This document shows, in pieces, positions 1-17,812 of a DNA stretch of 64,000 nt. A program made the translations under genes and the position numbers. The notes under the pieces are model-generated. The model saw nothing but the letters and a program-made list of their open reading frames with translations, did no database searches and had not been told where the DNA came from. Numbering within the stretch: position 1 is the stretch's first letter; every line of letters starts with the position of its first letter. The DNA is from Uloborus plumipes (Eukaryota > Arthropoda > Arachnida > Araneae > Uloboridae), in assembly GCA_038373865.1 (NCBI GenBank), contig JAXGGA010003441.1, positions 1 through 64,000 on the forward strand. The letters are read 5' to 3'.

Positions 1-547
1 AGCTGTTTTTTCCAGTGTTATTTTTTAGCGAAGAATCTCTTACCAGAAACTTTTTATTGTCAAGAATCTTTTAGCTTGAATTCGAAGCTTTTTTTTCTTC
101 AGTAACTAATACAGTAATTTTTTTCGTTATCACGTTTTCTTCCAAAAAATCTTTTCGAAAAAACTATTCTGAAAGTTTAGATTTTACTTAATTTTGCGAT
201 TTGGTTTTATTATATAGTTAATTACAACATAAAAATGCAACATATTTGTGCATTAAACTACAAACATATTACTCGCTAACATGTTTGTGTAGCAAAATGA
301 TGCCAAGTGCTTTTCAGTCTTTGTTAATTTTTAGAGTAGCACCCATGCACACAGCATTTTGTTATTATCCAGAGCAATATGGTAAATATCGAAAAGATAA
401 TGGGACTTGAGTTTATAAATTGTGTTGAAATTAAACGATTAAGATATCAAATGTTAATGAAGCTTTATTTTTTATCAATTGTTTTTTTTTCTTTTACATT
501 AAGGTTACATTTTAAAACATAATTAATCCATCTTTCTTAACTTACAG
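1..547. other. AT-rich non-coding, presumed intron
   Basis: No coding frame or repeat structure is recognisable. The last 60 bases are pyrimidine-rich and lead into a good splice acceptor (TTCTTAACTTACAG) at 534-547, so the stretch is best read as the final intron of a plus-strand gene that begins outside the window. Confidence 0.35.
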
Positions 548-634
548 GAGAACATTAGGAAGCAGGAGAAGGGGACCAGCCTAGGTCGCAGTTCCGAGAA
601 CTCGTTAAGGGGGAGGGTTGCCAGGAGTCTCTGA
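548..634 (+). CDS. Candidate terminal coding exon of a host gene
   Basis: The exon follows an acceptor ending CAG at 545-547 with a pyrimidine tract upstream. Only one frame is open: 28 codons then TGA at 632-634; the other two frames stop within 40 bases. The peptide is polar and basic (starts ENIRKQEKGTSLGR, ends GRVARSL) and no family is recognised. Base composition is clearly richer in G than the surroundings. A poly(A) signal lies 174 bases after the stop. The sequence shows the splice site, stop and poly(A) signal; that it belongs to a real gene is inference, since no upstream exon is in the window. It could instead be a non-coding last exon. Confidence 0.4.
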   Translation, partial: ENIRKQEKGTSLGRSSENSLRGRVARSL

Positions 635-835
635 CCTACCTCTGCTTCTATGTACCTTGTGTAAAACTTGCTTGAATTCAGAGCCACATTTTACACCTAG
701 ATCGGGTATTCCTCCATTTCGGGGTACCTCCCATATTCATATGTAATAGATTTTTTCCATTTCTGTATTTACACTACTCTTTGTAATTACTCTTGTGTAC
801 TTATGACAATAAAATATTTTTTTGTTTAATTATAG
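635..835 (+). promoter_or_regulatory. 3' UTR with poly(A) signal
   Basis: After the TGA at 632-634 the sequence is non-coding and carries AATAAA at 808-813, followed by a T-rich tract, the usual arrangement of a cleavage and polyadenylation site. It supports 548-634 as a last exon. Confidence 0.4.
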
Positions 836-840
836 TATTT

Positions 841-1340
841 TTTGTAACATCCATAGATCCAAGAGATACATATTTTCAACTTTTGCCTAAGCGTGTTTCA
901 ATTAACGTGAAAGTTCAACTATACTGCCTAGGCATATTTTCTCACTTAAATTTTTGATTTTATTAATCTAAAAGACAGTTTAAAAATAGTTATTTTTTTA
1001 GCAAGTTTCTTCTGTACAACATGTTTCAGACATAAAAATTAAATTGTACAAACTTTTAGGGGTGTTAGAGGGGCCATAAGAAGCAAGAATCGCACAGGAA
1101 AATAAGGTAGCAGACGCAACGCTAACGTGCTACGTACACCCAAACTATAAAAGTTTGTGAGAATGGCTTGTTTTGCGTCACTCGGTTATTGTGTAATTTC
1201 GGGGGCATGTAAGACTGGCAGGCAGCATAATGTCAACAACCCCTTTAAACCTATCTTAAAAACTGAGAAATTGGGAAAAATCTTCATTGTGTATTAAATT
1301 TGCTTTTTTTTTTTTTTTGCATCCACCTGTTTCTGGTTCG
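841..1340. other. Unassigned intergenic sequence
   Basis: AT-rich sequence with no convincing frame, splice pair or repeat end. Nothing further is seen. Confidence 0.3.
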
Positions 1341-1342
1341 TA

Positions 1343-1732
1343 CACTGCAAAAAAAAAATCCATCAAACTTACGGGGGGAAAAAAAATCCGTCAAATTTAC
1401 GGAAAAAAACTGGCAGCCTAGGCTGCCAGTTTTTTTCCGTTTATTTAACAGAAATCTTCCGTAATTTTTTAACAGACTCTCCATTTTTTAACGGAATATC
1501 TCTGTAATTGCAACAGTTTTTAACCGTTTTTTTAACAGATTTTCTCCGTAAAGTGATGAAATCAACCTGTTATAAAAACGGTTAAAAACTGTTGCAATTA
1601 CAGAGATATTCCGTTAAAAAACGGAGAGTCTGTTAAAAAATTACGGAAGATTTCTGTTAAATAAAGGGAAAAAAACTGGCAGCCAGGCTGCCAGTTTTTT
1701 TCCGTAAATTTGACGGATTTTTTTTTACAGTG
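1343..1732. mobile_element. Foldback MITE with CACTG ends
   Basis: The left half is the reverse complement of the right half over almost the whole 390 bases. Ends read CACTGCAAAAAAAAAATCC on the left and the complement CACTGTAAAAAAAAATCC on the right, each flanked by TA, consistent with a TA target duplication as in Tc1/mariner-type MITEs. Each arm carries an inner palindrome (CTGGCAGCC...GGCTGCCAG). The apparent short ORFs on the minus strand are only the arms read in frame. No transposase is encoded. Confidence 0.75.
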
Positions 1733-1734
1733 TA

Positions 1735-2175
1735 TTTGACTTTCAGATTTGAACAATTTTTCGTTCAACTTTGAACCGTTCAAACAACCTGTCCCCCGTT
1801 AACAACTTTTGAGTAAACAATCCGATTTGAACATTTTTTTTTCTTTTGTTCTAATAATCTCGGCGAGGATAAATAATTCTCATATTTAATATTTTGGTTT
1901 GAGCCCTTTTTTGTTCAACTTTGAACCGCTCAAACAACTGGTCCCCCGCTAATTACTTTTGAGTTAAACAGTCTGATTTGAACAAACTTTTTTTGTTAGA
2001 AAGATCTCGGCGAGGACAATTAATTCTCATGTGTGACTTTTCAAATTGCCCCCCACCCCCACCCCCCACGTACCCATTATCTTTCGGATGAATATTTTAC
2101 CAAATTTGAAATTTGAAATTGGCAAACGGGAAAGTAGGCTCGTTCAGTTCCGGACGGAACCACTTGTTTAATATT
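1735..2175. repeat. Tandem repeat, about 150-bp period (left copy)
   Basis: The string GTTCAACTTTGAACCG recurs at about 1763 and 1913, a spacing of 150 bases, followed each time by CAAACAACnGGTCCCCCG-like sequence and then by TCTCGGCGAGGA. The array ends in a distinctive stretch, GGGAAAGTAGGCTCGTTCAG, at about 2138. The same unit and the same closing stretch reappear at 61791-63300 at the other end of the window. Confidence 0.65.
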
Positions 2176-2180
2176 TGATT

Positions 2181-2472
2181 TTTTGCCCTAAACGAAAGAT
2201 CTGATTTTGTTGGACATTGCCGCTAGTAAATAATTAAATTGCAAAGATGTGCTCACAAAATAAAGAATGAAGACGAAATTAATTCTCATTTGTATACGAA
2301 TTATATATAGGTTATTTTATAATTTATTTATATAACATGTTACAGTTTATTTATATAACATGTTTATATACATGTTTATTTATATACATGTAATCAGAGG
2401 AGATTAACAAAAAAAAAAATTAAATTAAAAAAATCGGTTCCTGGGAAAGTTTCTCAAACAAAGACCTGACTC
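2181..2472. other. AT-rich spacer with short ATAACATG repeats
   Basis: Between 2305 and 2395 the words TTTATTTATATAACATG and TATACATG recur several times. No gene is seen. Confidence 0.35.
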
Positions 2473-2979
2473 TTAACCCTTCACTGCACGATTTTTATAT
2501 TTTCATGAAAAAAGTCATATGTTACCTTTTAATAACTCTGAGTTCAGGAAAAATGAAGAAAAAAATTTATCTTCAAAAGGTGCACCAAAAATGATGTTTT
2601 AATTGTTTGTTCCACATATGGCACAAAGCACATAGCATATGCTTTGTATACCGATAAGTGTAATAATCTACAATGTGTTTTGTGCCATAAGTGGTACAAA
2701 CAAATTTGCCACTATGTGTATTAAAACATTTTTAGAACAAAGGAAATAATGACTAAACACACTTCTAACGGAAATGCAGACACTCTTTTTTTCAAAAGAA
2801 AGAACTGTAATACCTAGACTAGTGCAACTAACTAGTGCATAAACATCACACTAAACTGTTATAGCAATGTTCCAGAAGGGGCGTAAAACTCAGTTTAACT
2901 GCATTTAAAAAGTCATTGGAATATATGAGGGTTTATTTGGTTTGTGCCAGATCTGGCACACCGTGCAGTGAAGGGTTAA
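2473..2979. mobile_element. piggyBac-type MITE
   Basis: The element is bounded by TTAA on both sides (2473-2476 and 2976-2979). Just inside are perfect inverted ends, CCCTTCACTGCACG and CGTGCAGTGAAGGG. TTAA target duplication with CCC-starting inverted ends is the signature of piggyBac-type elements. The 500-base interior has inverted words (ACATATGGCACAAAG and CTTTGTGCCATA-like) but no transposase, so it is a nonautonomous derivative. Confidence 0.8.
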
Positions 2980-4516
2980 GGTAAACCATTCAAAAGTCTT
3001 ACGTGTGTGACAGCTTTTAAAGAGCCTCGTTAAAACGTTTCTGCCGAATGGATGAAGATGTACGTCAGGTTACAGGTGTTATGTATCAAGTTAATTTATG
3101 ATATGAGATAGTTTTCTTTTAGTCCCCTAATTAGACCTTGGGGGGAAACTTTTCTATCTTTTGCCTTACGTGTGTGACCAAAAAAAAGTAACCTGCATAT
3201 TTTGAGGGGTTAAAAACTTATGAAACACTTCATTACAAAAAATATGAGATATAATCATACTAAAGGATCTACGTTCATGATATTTGATAGTTTTTCCAAA
3301 AAAAAATTGATTATTAGATGAAAAAAAATCTCTGACATTTTTTCACTAAAAATGCATTTTTTTTTAAATGTGTCTCAATGTTATTAAACAAGGCTAAAAT
3401 ATGAGAAAAGAAAAATTTTATCTTAAAATTGATGCTGGAATCGAAAAGAGTAGATATTTTTTTGTCAAAAAATAAGGTTTGTTTTTGTATTATGGGGGAA
3501 AAAATTTTGGTGTGTTAGGACCACTTTTCGTGGAATTGCCCTAAAACGCAATTGATTGCACTGTTTCACTTCATTTTTATATTCCTTTGTAAAATATTCA
3601 GTGTTCCTTTGAATACGCATATTGAGTCATAATATGTGTCGCTTGTAAACTTACTTAGAGGAACCATCTCAACTAAATCATAATATCTGCTCTAAAGAGA
3701 CAAAACTTGTTCTTAATTTTAAAACAAAAGATTCTTCTGAGTTCCCGGACTGAGCGAAATAAACTGAAACATCATCTTAGACATTTTGAGAAACATAACC
3801 CTTCAATAAAAATTTCAACATTTTACAATTGGTACTAAATACCGCATAATACATTCAAGGAAAACTTAATTCATTTTATTAATCAATTTTTCAGAACTTA
3901 TTAAATTTGTTTCAGAATAAAAACCGAGCAAAACATCAACAAGCTTTTTTGAGATATGTCCTGCTAAATATTATAAATACTGCTTAGTTTATAAATATAT
4001 TATATTACCTAACTCATTTAAAGCCATTTTGGAATATTTATTGTAACTTTCATCGAAAATTAACCACAACACAATTTTCCGAAATTCATTAATGACTTTT
4101 CCTTTAATACAACCGGTAAATAACGCTCTTTTATACTTTCAGCTCTCACTTCTGAATTCGTGAATTCTGTATTAATGCTGCTGCATTTTTTTTTTTTTTT
4201 TTGCTATATTTATAGTATTTTATAATTTTGTCTATTTAAGGACTTACTAAAGTTTTGTTTTTTTTCTTTCTTGCTCTTTTCTATTTTAATGCATGCTTTG
4301 ATTATTTAAGAACTTACTTGTCTGTTTAAGAGCTTACTTTAATTATATATTATCTTTTCCTTACTTGCTCTTTTCTATTTCTATTTTAATGGATGCTTTA
4401 AGTTGCTATATTTTATGTTGCGTATATTTTCATATTATGCTCTTTTTTTTTTTTCGATCCTTTATCCTCGAATTTCGAAGACTTTTATCGCAGGTATATT
4501 TTTCGTAATTTTATTG

Positions 4517-4518
<2 letters not shown>
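2980..4518. other. Unassigned, degenerate repeat sequence
   Basis: The word CTTACGTGTGTGAC occurs at about 2998 and 3166, suggesting the remains of another repeat. Otherwise AT-rich sequence with homopolymer runs and no convincing gene. Confidence 0.3.

Positions 4519-4580
<62 letters not shown>
4519..4580. repeat. (TA)n microsatellite
   Basis: About 60 bases of uninterrupted TA, directly abutting the left end of the 2.1-kb element at 4581. Confidence 0.95.
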
Positions 4581-4581
<1 letters not shown>

Positions 4582-6687
4582 GGTGATGCTTAAAAGACCC
4601 AAAAATATTTTTTGTTTATTTTATCTTGGGTCACCCTCCCATTTTGTTCTACCCTATAAGAAGAACTTAAATTAATTTTTTGATATTTGTTTAGAAAAAT
4701 TTAAAGATCGCTACTAAAGATTAAAAAATCTAACATTTTCCCAAAAACTCGATTATTTAAAAAAAAAATTGTATTTATTATAAAATTATATTTTTTTACA
4801 TAATACAAACTAAAATGAGGTTTTAAGTCCATATATGTTACCCAAAGCTAATTTTCTATCATATGTATCTTACGATTTAATTTCGGGATGTGAACAAACA
4901 GGAGGAAAATTAGACAAAAAACATAGATTTTTACAAAATTTCTTAAATTGTCACAATTTTTCAAAAACCCATTACAGAATTAATATAAGCTTACATTAGT
5001 TGTTTCGAGTCCTCACAAAATTTTTGAATCTTAATTAACACGTAAAAAACTCATTATGCAGACAGCAAAGTTGCTTTTTGTAGTTCAGGAATTTTGTCTG
5101 AAGGACTTCAGAGGAAGCAAAATATACTGCTTCTGGTCTTCATCTAGGGTCAGTATTTTGTTGTCCTCTTGGATTAAGGACACCCCTCTCTCCCTGCGGT
5201 ATCATTGACAACCTTAAATTTTGTTAGCTACTGTCTCCTTACTTTTAATATTTTCCTTGTCTTTGATCCAGTCTTCGACTTTTTTCTTGAAGAAATCGGA
5301 GCTCAATCCGATAATAGAATAGAATTGTTTGGTGTTACTAGTGACAAAATCTTCCAGATTTTTATTATCAATGTTTTCAATGTCTACATTAATTCTTTTC
5401 GGGAAAAAATCAGCTCCTTATTTCTTTAGAGCTTCCACCATTTTCTTCTTAGTTTTATTTCATATTTTGTCTTCAAAAAATGAAAAGGCGATAAGTTCCT
5501 CTGAGACATACCATAAATGGCCACATACTTTATTTATTGCTTTTCTAGTTATGACAGGGTTTACATCCTCATACTTCTTTAAATCTTTAAGGAGTTCTAA
5601 GTCCTTTCTTATGGCTGAACAAGCGGATGGAGCTTGGAACCAATACTTAATGTAGATTAAGACTGTAAAAATACAGATTTCTTGCAAACCTTTTTCCTCA
5701 TGTTTTGTCAATCTGAATTGTTCTCAAAACAAGAGTATTTACAGAGAGTAGAAAGACTTTGCCATCCAACGCTACATGCTAGCTAGAGCATTTCCTTATC
5801 CATTTTTTGCTCGAGTAGAATATATGCCCCTTTCCCAGACCCGGTATTAGATGCGGTTGTGTCGAAACTCCTATTTTTTACTTTATTGGGTAAACTTCAT
5901 GAAAGGAGGGATTCATAAACTGCTGATGCAATTTTTTCACCTTCACAAGACTCAAGTTTTGGAATGCAGAGAAGCTGATCCACCCCTTTACCAGAAAGTA
6001 AAACTGGAAGTCATATTACGTCCGTTTTCTTGCAGAAACTGCAGGCACTTTACAATTTACCATAAATAACAGTAATAAAATTATGAAAAACAAAAATTGC
6101 GAGTCCTAGGCCTAAATAAGTTAATCTGAAGTCTGTTAAAAGCAGCCAAAACAAGTAATATAACCTTCCAGTATAATTTATTTATTCATAAGTTTTTTGC
6201 TTACATATAATTCCCACAAATAAAAACTCTTACTTACCAAACTTATTATTCACTTTAAAAAAAACACAGAAAATAAATCACTCTTAATAATTTAAGCGAA
6301 ATACACTGTTTTGAAGGTTAGACAAACTGCACACACCTGCACTGATCATAGACACTAACAAGCAGTGACAGGCTCTTTAAGTTGGTGGGAGAGAGAGAGA
6401 GGGGGGGGTAGTCTAGACTGGAGGGGGGCGTGTGTGGTTAGATTGGAGACTCCCTGGCATAAAAATAAAGTGTTAAGTGATATAAGGTTTTTTTTTTTGA
6501 TATATTAAAAATTACGATTGAAAATTACATTGAACTTTAACATTTTCCATGAAATTTAAAGCCTGGTAGCGACCCCTAAAACTTAATGAAATCCAACAAA
6601 ATTTTAGTTAACTCCATTTTACATATGAGAGATCAAAATGGGAGAGTGAACCGTTGATTTTTTAACTTTCATTTTTAAGCATCACCC
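4581..6687 (-). mobile_element. 2.1-kb DNA transposon, copy A
   Basis: Inverted ends GGGTGATGCTTAAAA (4581) and TTTTAAGCATCACCC (ending 6687) lie next to TA on both sides. The subterminal 60 bases also match, including CACCCTCCCATTTTG-like sequence. The element matches copy B at 25066-27214 in opposite orientation along its length, which defines the family boundaries. Coding remains of an unclassified transposon protein read on the minus strand. The superfamily is not assigned; a TA duplication is compatible but cannot be proved because both flanks are TA repeats. Confidence 0.75.
5054..5711 (-). pseudogene. Decayed transposon protein, C-terminal part (copy A)
   Basis: The best preserved piece is an 84-codon frame containing LIYIKYWFQAPSACSA, DLELLKDL and HLWYVSEELIAFSFF. 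Downstream, in broken frames, come remains of a VVN..ERGVSLIQ-type block and a final LLSA before TAA at 5054-5056. The same blocks in the same order occur in copy B. From memory, this protein type (YWF....ASAPRnDL.LLK, HLWYLSEE, AERGV.LI) is widespread in arthropod and cnidarian genomes as transposon-derived uncharacterised proteins. No catalytic residues are visible, since only the C-terminal third survives. Several frameshifts and stops make it non-functional. Confidence 0.6.
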
Positions 6688-6689
6688 TA

Positions 6690-12393
<5,704 letters not shown>

Positions 12394-13573
12394 ATATATA
12401 TATATATATAGTAGTATAGTAGCGTAGCTAGGGGGCCCAGCGCCCGTGGCGAACTTGAAAAATTGCACCCCCCTAGAGGTCGCTCTGATTTGAGGTCACG
12501 GTGACCTCCCAAAATGCTCTTACTAAAAAAATTTTGATTTATTTATTCCAAAAATTTGCAGATAATGTTGCAATCTTTTTTTCATTTTTTCTTTCTTTCA
12601 GCATTTTTAACAATGCTCAGTGTTCCCCCTCATGCTATGTGTGCATGATACGTCTGCTTTTTCGCATTATTGGGTAAAATTCTTTTTTTTTTTCAATTTT
12701 TTTGTTCAATTTGAGAATTTTTATCTTTCCAACAATTTTAGTTTGGGGCGTTCCTATCTTTCCCCATCATTTCACGTAAATTCAAAAAACAAATAATTCT
12801 TGAAATTCGTTATTTAACATAGTGCGTTTTATTTTCCACACAGCTGCTTTCATTTTAAATAGAATTTGTTTTAAAACACTAGAAGAACGTATAAAATAAA
12901 CATAATTTGTGCATTTTTAATGAAAATCAAAGCTATTGTAATTAGGAAAACAAAGAAAATATAAAAATCATAGTTAGTCTGAAATTGGCTTAATAAATAC
13001 GACTTCTATCATACAGGCAAAATAAAAGTTCGCTATTTTAAGCCTTTCGATTATTTTTTATGAATGAGTACTTTTCATTCTAAGTATTCAAAATGTTCCA
13101 GAGACCCGCCGCTATTTAATACTATATGAGGGGAGTTAGGAGAGGCAATTGTTCCCTCCCTGGCTTTAAGAAAATACCAGATGTGTTTTCTTGATTTTTT
13201 TTTTTTTTTTAATTTAAAATACAGCGTATACAAACGTGGGCCAACAATAGGGAAGGTATTAGCGGGTACCACAACGACGGTGCTCGAACTGAAAATGATT
13301 TAAAAAAAAAAAACTGATTAGCACGTATATTTGTATACCGTTTTAAAAAAGTGACTCGCCTCCTTGAAGTAGAGTACAGTTCACGCATCTTCCCTCAACA
13401 TTCACTTGGCGTTTACTTGTTCAGTAACACATGAGAAACAATAGCTATTTTTATTTATTTTGACAATAGAAAGAGCACAAAACATATTGCACTGGCGTGA
13501 TTACAAATCGAGTTCAAACCCTCCCAATTCAATAATACTAAAACGGTTATGAGTATAAAGAAAGAAGTGCTAT
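12394..13573. other. Unassigned, begins with CGTAGCTAGGGGG repeat end
   Basis: A short TA tract, then GCGTAGCTAGGGGGCCCAGC at about 12421, a sequence type found at repeat ends elsewhere here (24971, reverse orientation). A GAGGTCACGGTGACCTCCC palindrome at 12491 resembles GTGACCTCCC at 60411. No right end and no gene found. Confidence 0.35.
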
Positions 13574-14624
13574 ACAGGGTGTTTCAGAATTCGACGGCAA
13601 AAATTTAAGGGGAGATACTACACACCAGGACAATTAATATGACATAAAAAAGTGGGGGTCCAAAATGATTTCCGACGGAGATAGGGGCGGTTAAAGTTTA
13701 GGGTCAAAAATTTCAAAAATTTATAAAACACGGAAAAATCAATCGATTCTTTCGCCGTTTTCACTAAAAATGTTCTTAATAGATGTTCTTTCTCGAAAAA
13801 AATTGATGAAGATTAATTTCAAAAATTGTCGACAGAGGGCGCTTTAGACTTTGGAGCTAAAAACAACTACTTTTTACCGGTTTCTTTTGTATTTTCGTAA
13901 CAGATTCCGAAAGTTTAAACTCAAACTTAAATTTTGAGCCCAAAATATCAACTTATTTCGGGAATTAAGTAGCGAAAAACTCGGACCAACCGTAAAAAAT
14001 CGTGTTTTTCTGGTTTGAAACTTGCCGTTTCGTGTAAAAAAAATAATAAAATTATCTGGCGACCCTAATAATGCGAAAATAAAATAAGATGCACAATTTC
14101 GAAACTTAAAAAAAAAATCCAAATTTTTTTTCCAAAAAAAAGAAAAATGTTTTTTTTTTTTTTTTTTTTTTACACGAAACGGCAAGTTTCAAACCAGAAA
14201 AACACGATTTTTTACGTTTGGTCCGAGTTTTTCGCTACTTAATACCCGAAAAAAGTTGATATTTTAGGCTCCAAATTTAAGTTTGAGTTTAAACTTTCGG
14301 AATCTGTTACGAAAATACCAAAAAAACCGGTAAAAAGTAGTTGTTTTTAGCTTCAAAGTCTAAAGCGCCCTCTGTCGACAATTTTTGAAATTAATCTTCA
14401 TCAATTTTTTTCAAGAAGGAACATCTATTAAGAATATTTTTAGTGAAAACGGCGAAAGAATCGATTGATTTTTCCGTGTTTTATAAATTTTTGACCCTAA
14501 ACTTTAACCGCCCCTATCTCTGTCGGAAATCATTTTGGACCCCCACTTTTCTATGTCATATTATTTGTCCTGGTGTGTAGTATCTCCCCTTAAATTTTTG
14601 CCGTCGAATTCTGAAACACCCTGT
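13574..14624. mobile_element. Foldback element, ACAGGGTGTTT ends
   Basis: Left end ACAGGGTGTTTCAGAATTCG is the exact complement of the right end, flanked by TATA on both sides. The arms of roughly 500 bases pair along almost their whole length, with small differences, around an A/T-rich centre near 14100-14160. Reading frames inside are arms read by chance. It encodes no transposase. Confidence 0.85.
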
Positions 14625-15034
14625 ATATAGCTTAGAAGTGGGAGCACTTCATTAAAGTACATATAAAATCGAAAAATTTCCAAAAAAAAAAAATCGAAAC
14701 TCACTAGAAAAAGATCTATTTATCTTCTTTTTTTTTTTTCTTTTGAACCATCTAACCTTCTATGCTGAGCCATCGAAGCACGAACAGCGTTTGAAAATGT
14801 TACTCATTCAAAATCGTGAGCCGCTGTACTTGTGTTATTAATTTTTGGAATCTTCATTTAATGTAAGCTTTTGGTACAAATTTTTTAAATCGCAAAATTT
14901 ACAGTAGTCGTTTTTTAGAAACCCCTCCTCCCGTTTTTGCGAAATACATATTATTATCTCGCCAGTTTTCGCCACAGAAAAATTGCTACCAACAGAGGAG
15001 TTATTTTCTGTTATAAAATTGCATTCCAAAAATC
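14625..15034. other. Unassigned spacer
   Basis: AT-rich sequence between two foldback elements, with no gene or repeat boundary recognised. Confidence 0.3.
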
Positions 15035-16289
15035 TGTATGAGCCATACCAAATCACCGAAAAAAAAAACGTTGATCGCACGACCGACTCGGATTTTTTTT
15101 TAATTTGGTACACAGATTGATGGCATAGAGGTATGAAAAAGCCCAAAAGGAAAGTTACCTGCTCCACTTATTTCCCGAGATACGGGTTCTCGAAGTTTGT
15201 CCGGACCTTCAAAATACCAAAAAAATGATGTTTATAATAATTTATTCTTAAAATTTCTACTCATGCAATATGAAAGAGTTTGATACCTACGGAAACTAGC
15301 TACTCCTGGCATTCAGAAAAAAAATATGGCAATGTTTATAACGGAAAATGTTAAGGTACAGCACTCTTAGAAGTTGCCATCACAAAAATTTGATTTTCCC
15401 GATTTTGCTAAAATTGAGGAATTTATTCCAAAAAAAGGAAGACATAACCAAAGGTTTACTCACTTTCTGGTAGTGTACAGATGTTTACTATAAATGGTTA
15501 CACAATGCATAACTTTGATTTCTCACTCCTTCTTGGAAATATTTTAGCTTAAAGATAAGCCATAAGGCAAAAAATGCGTTTTTGGCCATCTTGGCAGCCA
15601 TTTTTCTCATAAAGGGGGAGCAGTAGAAACTTTAATTTTTTTTAAAACAAGCCACTGATATGTTAGCTATTCACAGGAAAAGAGTTTACTTTTGGTTATT
15701 TCTCCCATTAAGAGATATCCTGCTGACAGTATATGCATGTTTTTCGCGACGACCATATGCTTTTGTTCCCCCTCTCATGGACTTAAAATTAATTAAACCA
15801 AAAAATAATGATATATTTATTAATAGCTGTATTATCTACCCAATATGTCATGAAATGTAATTTATTAAATCATTGAACAATAAATTAGATAATTGATGAA
15901 AACACGAAATAGTATTTCTCTGATGCCTGAGCATTATGCATTCATAATTATAAAGCACTAAATACTTTCTTGAGAAATTAATTAACATAAAGGAGCTCTA
16001 AATATTTATATTATAAGCAATACCCAATCTTGTGATTGGGATACTCCTGTTTTTAATTGAAGAATTTCTTGAATATCACATGAATATCAGGAAAATAAAT
16101 GAGGTCTTTTCGTTTGATGTAGGATATTTTATGACAAATTTCATTTGATGGGCTACTAACTGAGCATGGTGATAAAGAGCTATTAATTTCAGCATCGAAT
16201 TCCATTTTACCTTATTAACAGTTAAATATTTACAAAATAATTAAATAAATAATTTAATATAAAGCCATGCTTGAAGAATTAAAATGAGT

Positions 16290-16750
16290 GCAACTAATTT
16301 ATTCCCATACTGATCTTTACAAAATTGACATGCGTTGAGCACTGATAAGAACTGACAAGAAAAAGTTTACTCACTAAAATATTAGTTCACGGATACTATA
16401 AAGCATACATTCTATTTTCTACAAAATAATACTGCAACAAAGAACAAGGGTATCCTCCTGTTTATAGCCATCAATCAGGAACATCCAATCACAAGACTGG
16501 GTATTGCCTATGAGATAAATATTCGAAGCTCCTTTATTTTAATAGATTTTTCAAGAAATTCTTTAGTAACTACCCCTTTATACCCTTGTTCTTTGTTGCA
16601 GTATTATTTTGTAGAAAATAGAATGTACGCTTTATAGTATCTTTATAGTATTTTAGTGAGTAAACTTATTCTTGTCAGTTCTTATCAGTGCTCAACACAT
16701 GTCAATTTTGTAAGGATCAGTACGGGAGTAAATCAGTTGCACTAATTAAC
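16290..16750. repeat. Inner inverted repeat
   Basis: CTGCAACAAAGAACAAGGGT at about 16431 pairs with ACCCTTGTTCTTTGTTGCAG at about 16580, and flanking words (AATTGACATGCGTTGAGCAC and its near complement at about 16691) extend the arms to about 165 bases. Its loop contains TCCAATCACAAGACTGGGTA, matching words in the main foldback arms. Confidence 0.65.
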
Positions 16751-17100
16751 CGACTTCGAAAAAGGAGGAGGTTCTCAATTCAAAGCGTATACTTTTTTTT
16801 TTTTGTTTGTTCGCACATAACATCTGATCTACTGAACTGATTTGGACGATTTTTTTTTCAATCGATAGGAGATGGTGTAACTTAGGTACCATGTACTCAT
16901 ATGACGGTATTTGTTGACTAGAAAAAAAGTTATGATCGAAAAACTAACATTTCATGTCATTTAGAACAATATGTGTTATTTTAAATCCTTACTTCGATGG
17001 TCGAGTGGTTATGCTCGTCAGGTTGAAGTTCCTGATGGAATGAGATCGAATCCAGGCCCGCAAGGTTTTTTCGAACAGCTGCATGTTTTTTTTTTGAATG
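16747..17100 (+). mobile_element. tRNA-derived SINE-like copy 1
   Basis: Starts AACCGACTTCGAAAAAGGAG and continues with TCGCACATAACATCTGATCTACTGAAC. Near the 3' part is a tRNA-like stretch: TGGTCGAGTGGTTATGC (A-box like) at about 16998 and GAGATCGAATCC (B-box like) at about 17041. It closely matches copy 2 at 17813. The tRNA-like part sits at the downstream end rather than the start, so the element may be composite. Confidence 0.55.
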
Positions 17101-17812
17101 ATTTTAATGATTGTAATGTCCTTATGCAGGTACATCCATCCATGGGAATCTACCCCATATTTTTTTTTATAGTACAAAATGATAGTTTTGGTCGGATCTT
17201 TGTTAAAATTGGCAATGGGGTCCTTCGATGCTGTAGAATTTTCTTATGGACGTTTGCGCCATTTTTGAATCGATTGTGGCAATAAATGGTTTTTGATTTG
17301 CGGCACTTATATTATTTTTTCAAAAACTATATACACTATTAATTATATTATGTTAATTTTTGTACCTTTATAAAATTCTGTATTTTATACCTTGCATTTA
17401 CGTCAAATTCAAGGTAAAATTAAAAGTCAAAAATTCTGAAGAAGATAAATATATGTTAAAAATTAAAGTATCTATTTTTTGTGATTTTCATATTGATTGT
17501 GACCAAAAAACATCATTACAAACAAATAAAATGTATCAAACACCATGAGTGTTGAGTTATTAGGCAAAATCTGCTGTGTAATGTTTTTTTTTCACTGCGA
17601 GAGGGGGGGGGTATGAACGACCATTAAAGTGACACAAATTTTTAAAAAATAAGATTTTGATTTGTGGTGTTTGAAAACACCACAAATCAAGCTAGAGTCC
17701 ACTTTAGTTGAAAATTATTTTCCATGAAATGCAAAAAATTGCACCAATTTTCCAAATCTTACTCTAACCCCTTCTCCCACAATTCAAATTACTTACTTTT
17801 ACTTTCAATTTT

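Noticed and set aside
13874..14185. A 103-codon frame on the minus strand
   Set aside because: It is an arm-and-centre read of the foldback at 13574-14624 through long A/T homopolymers.
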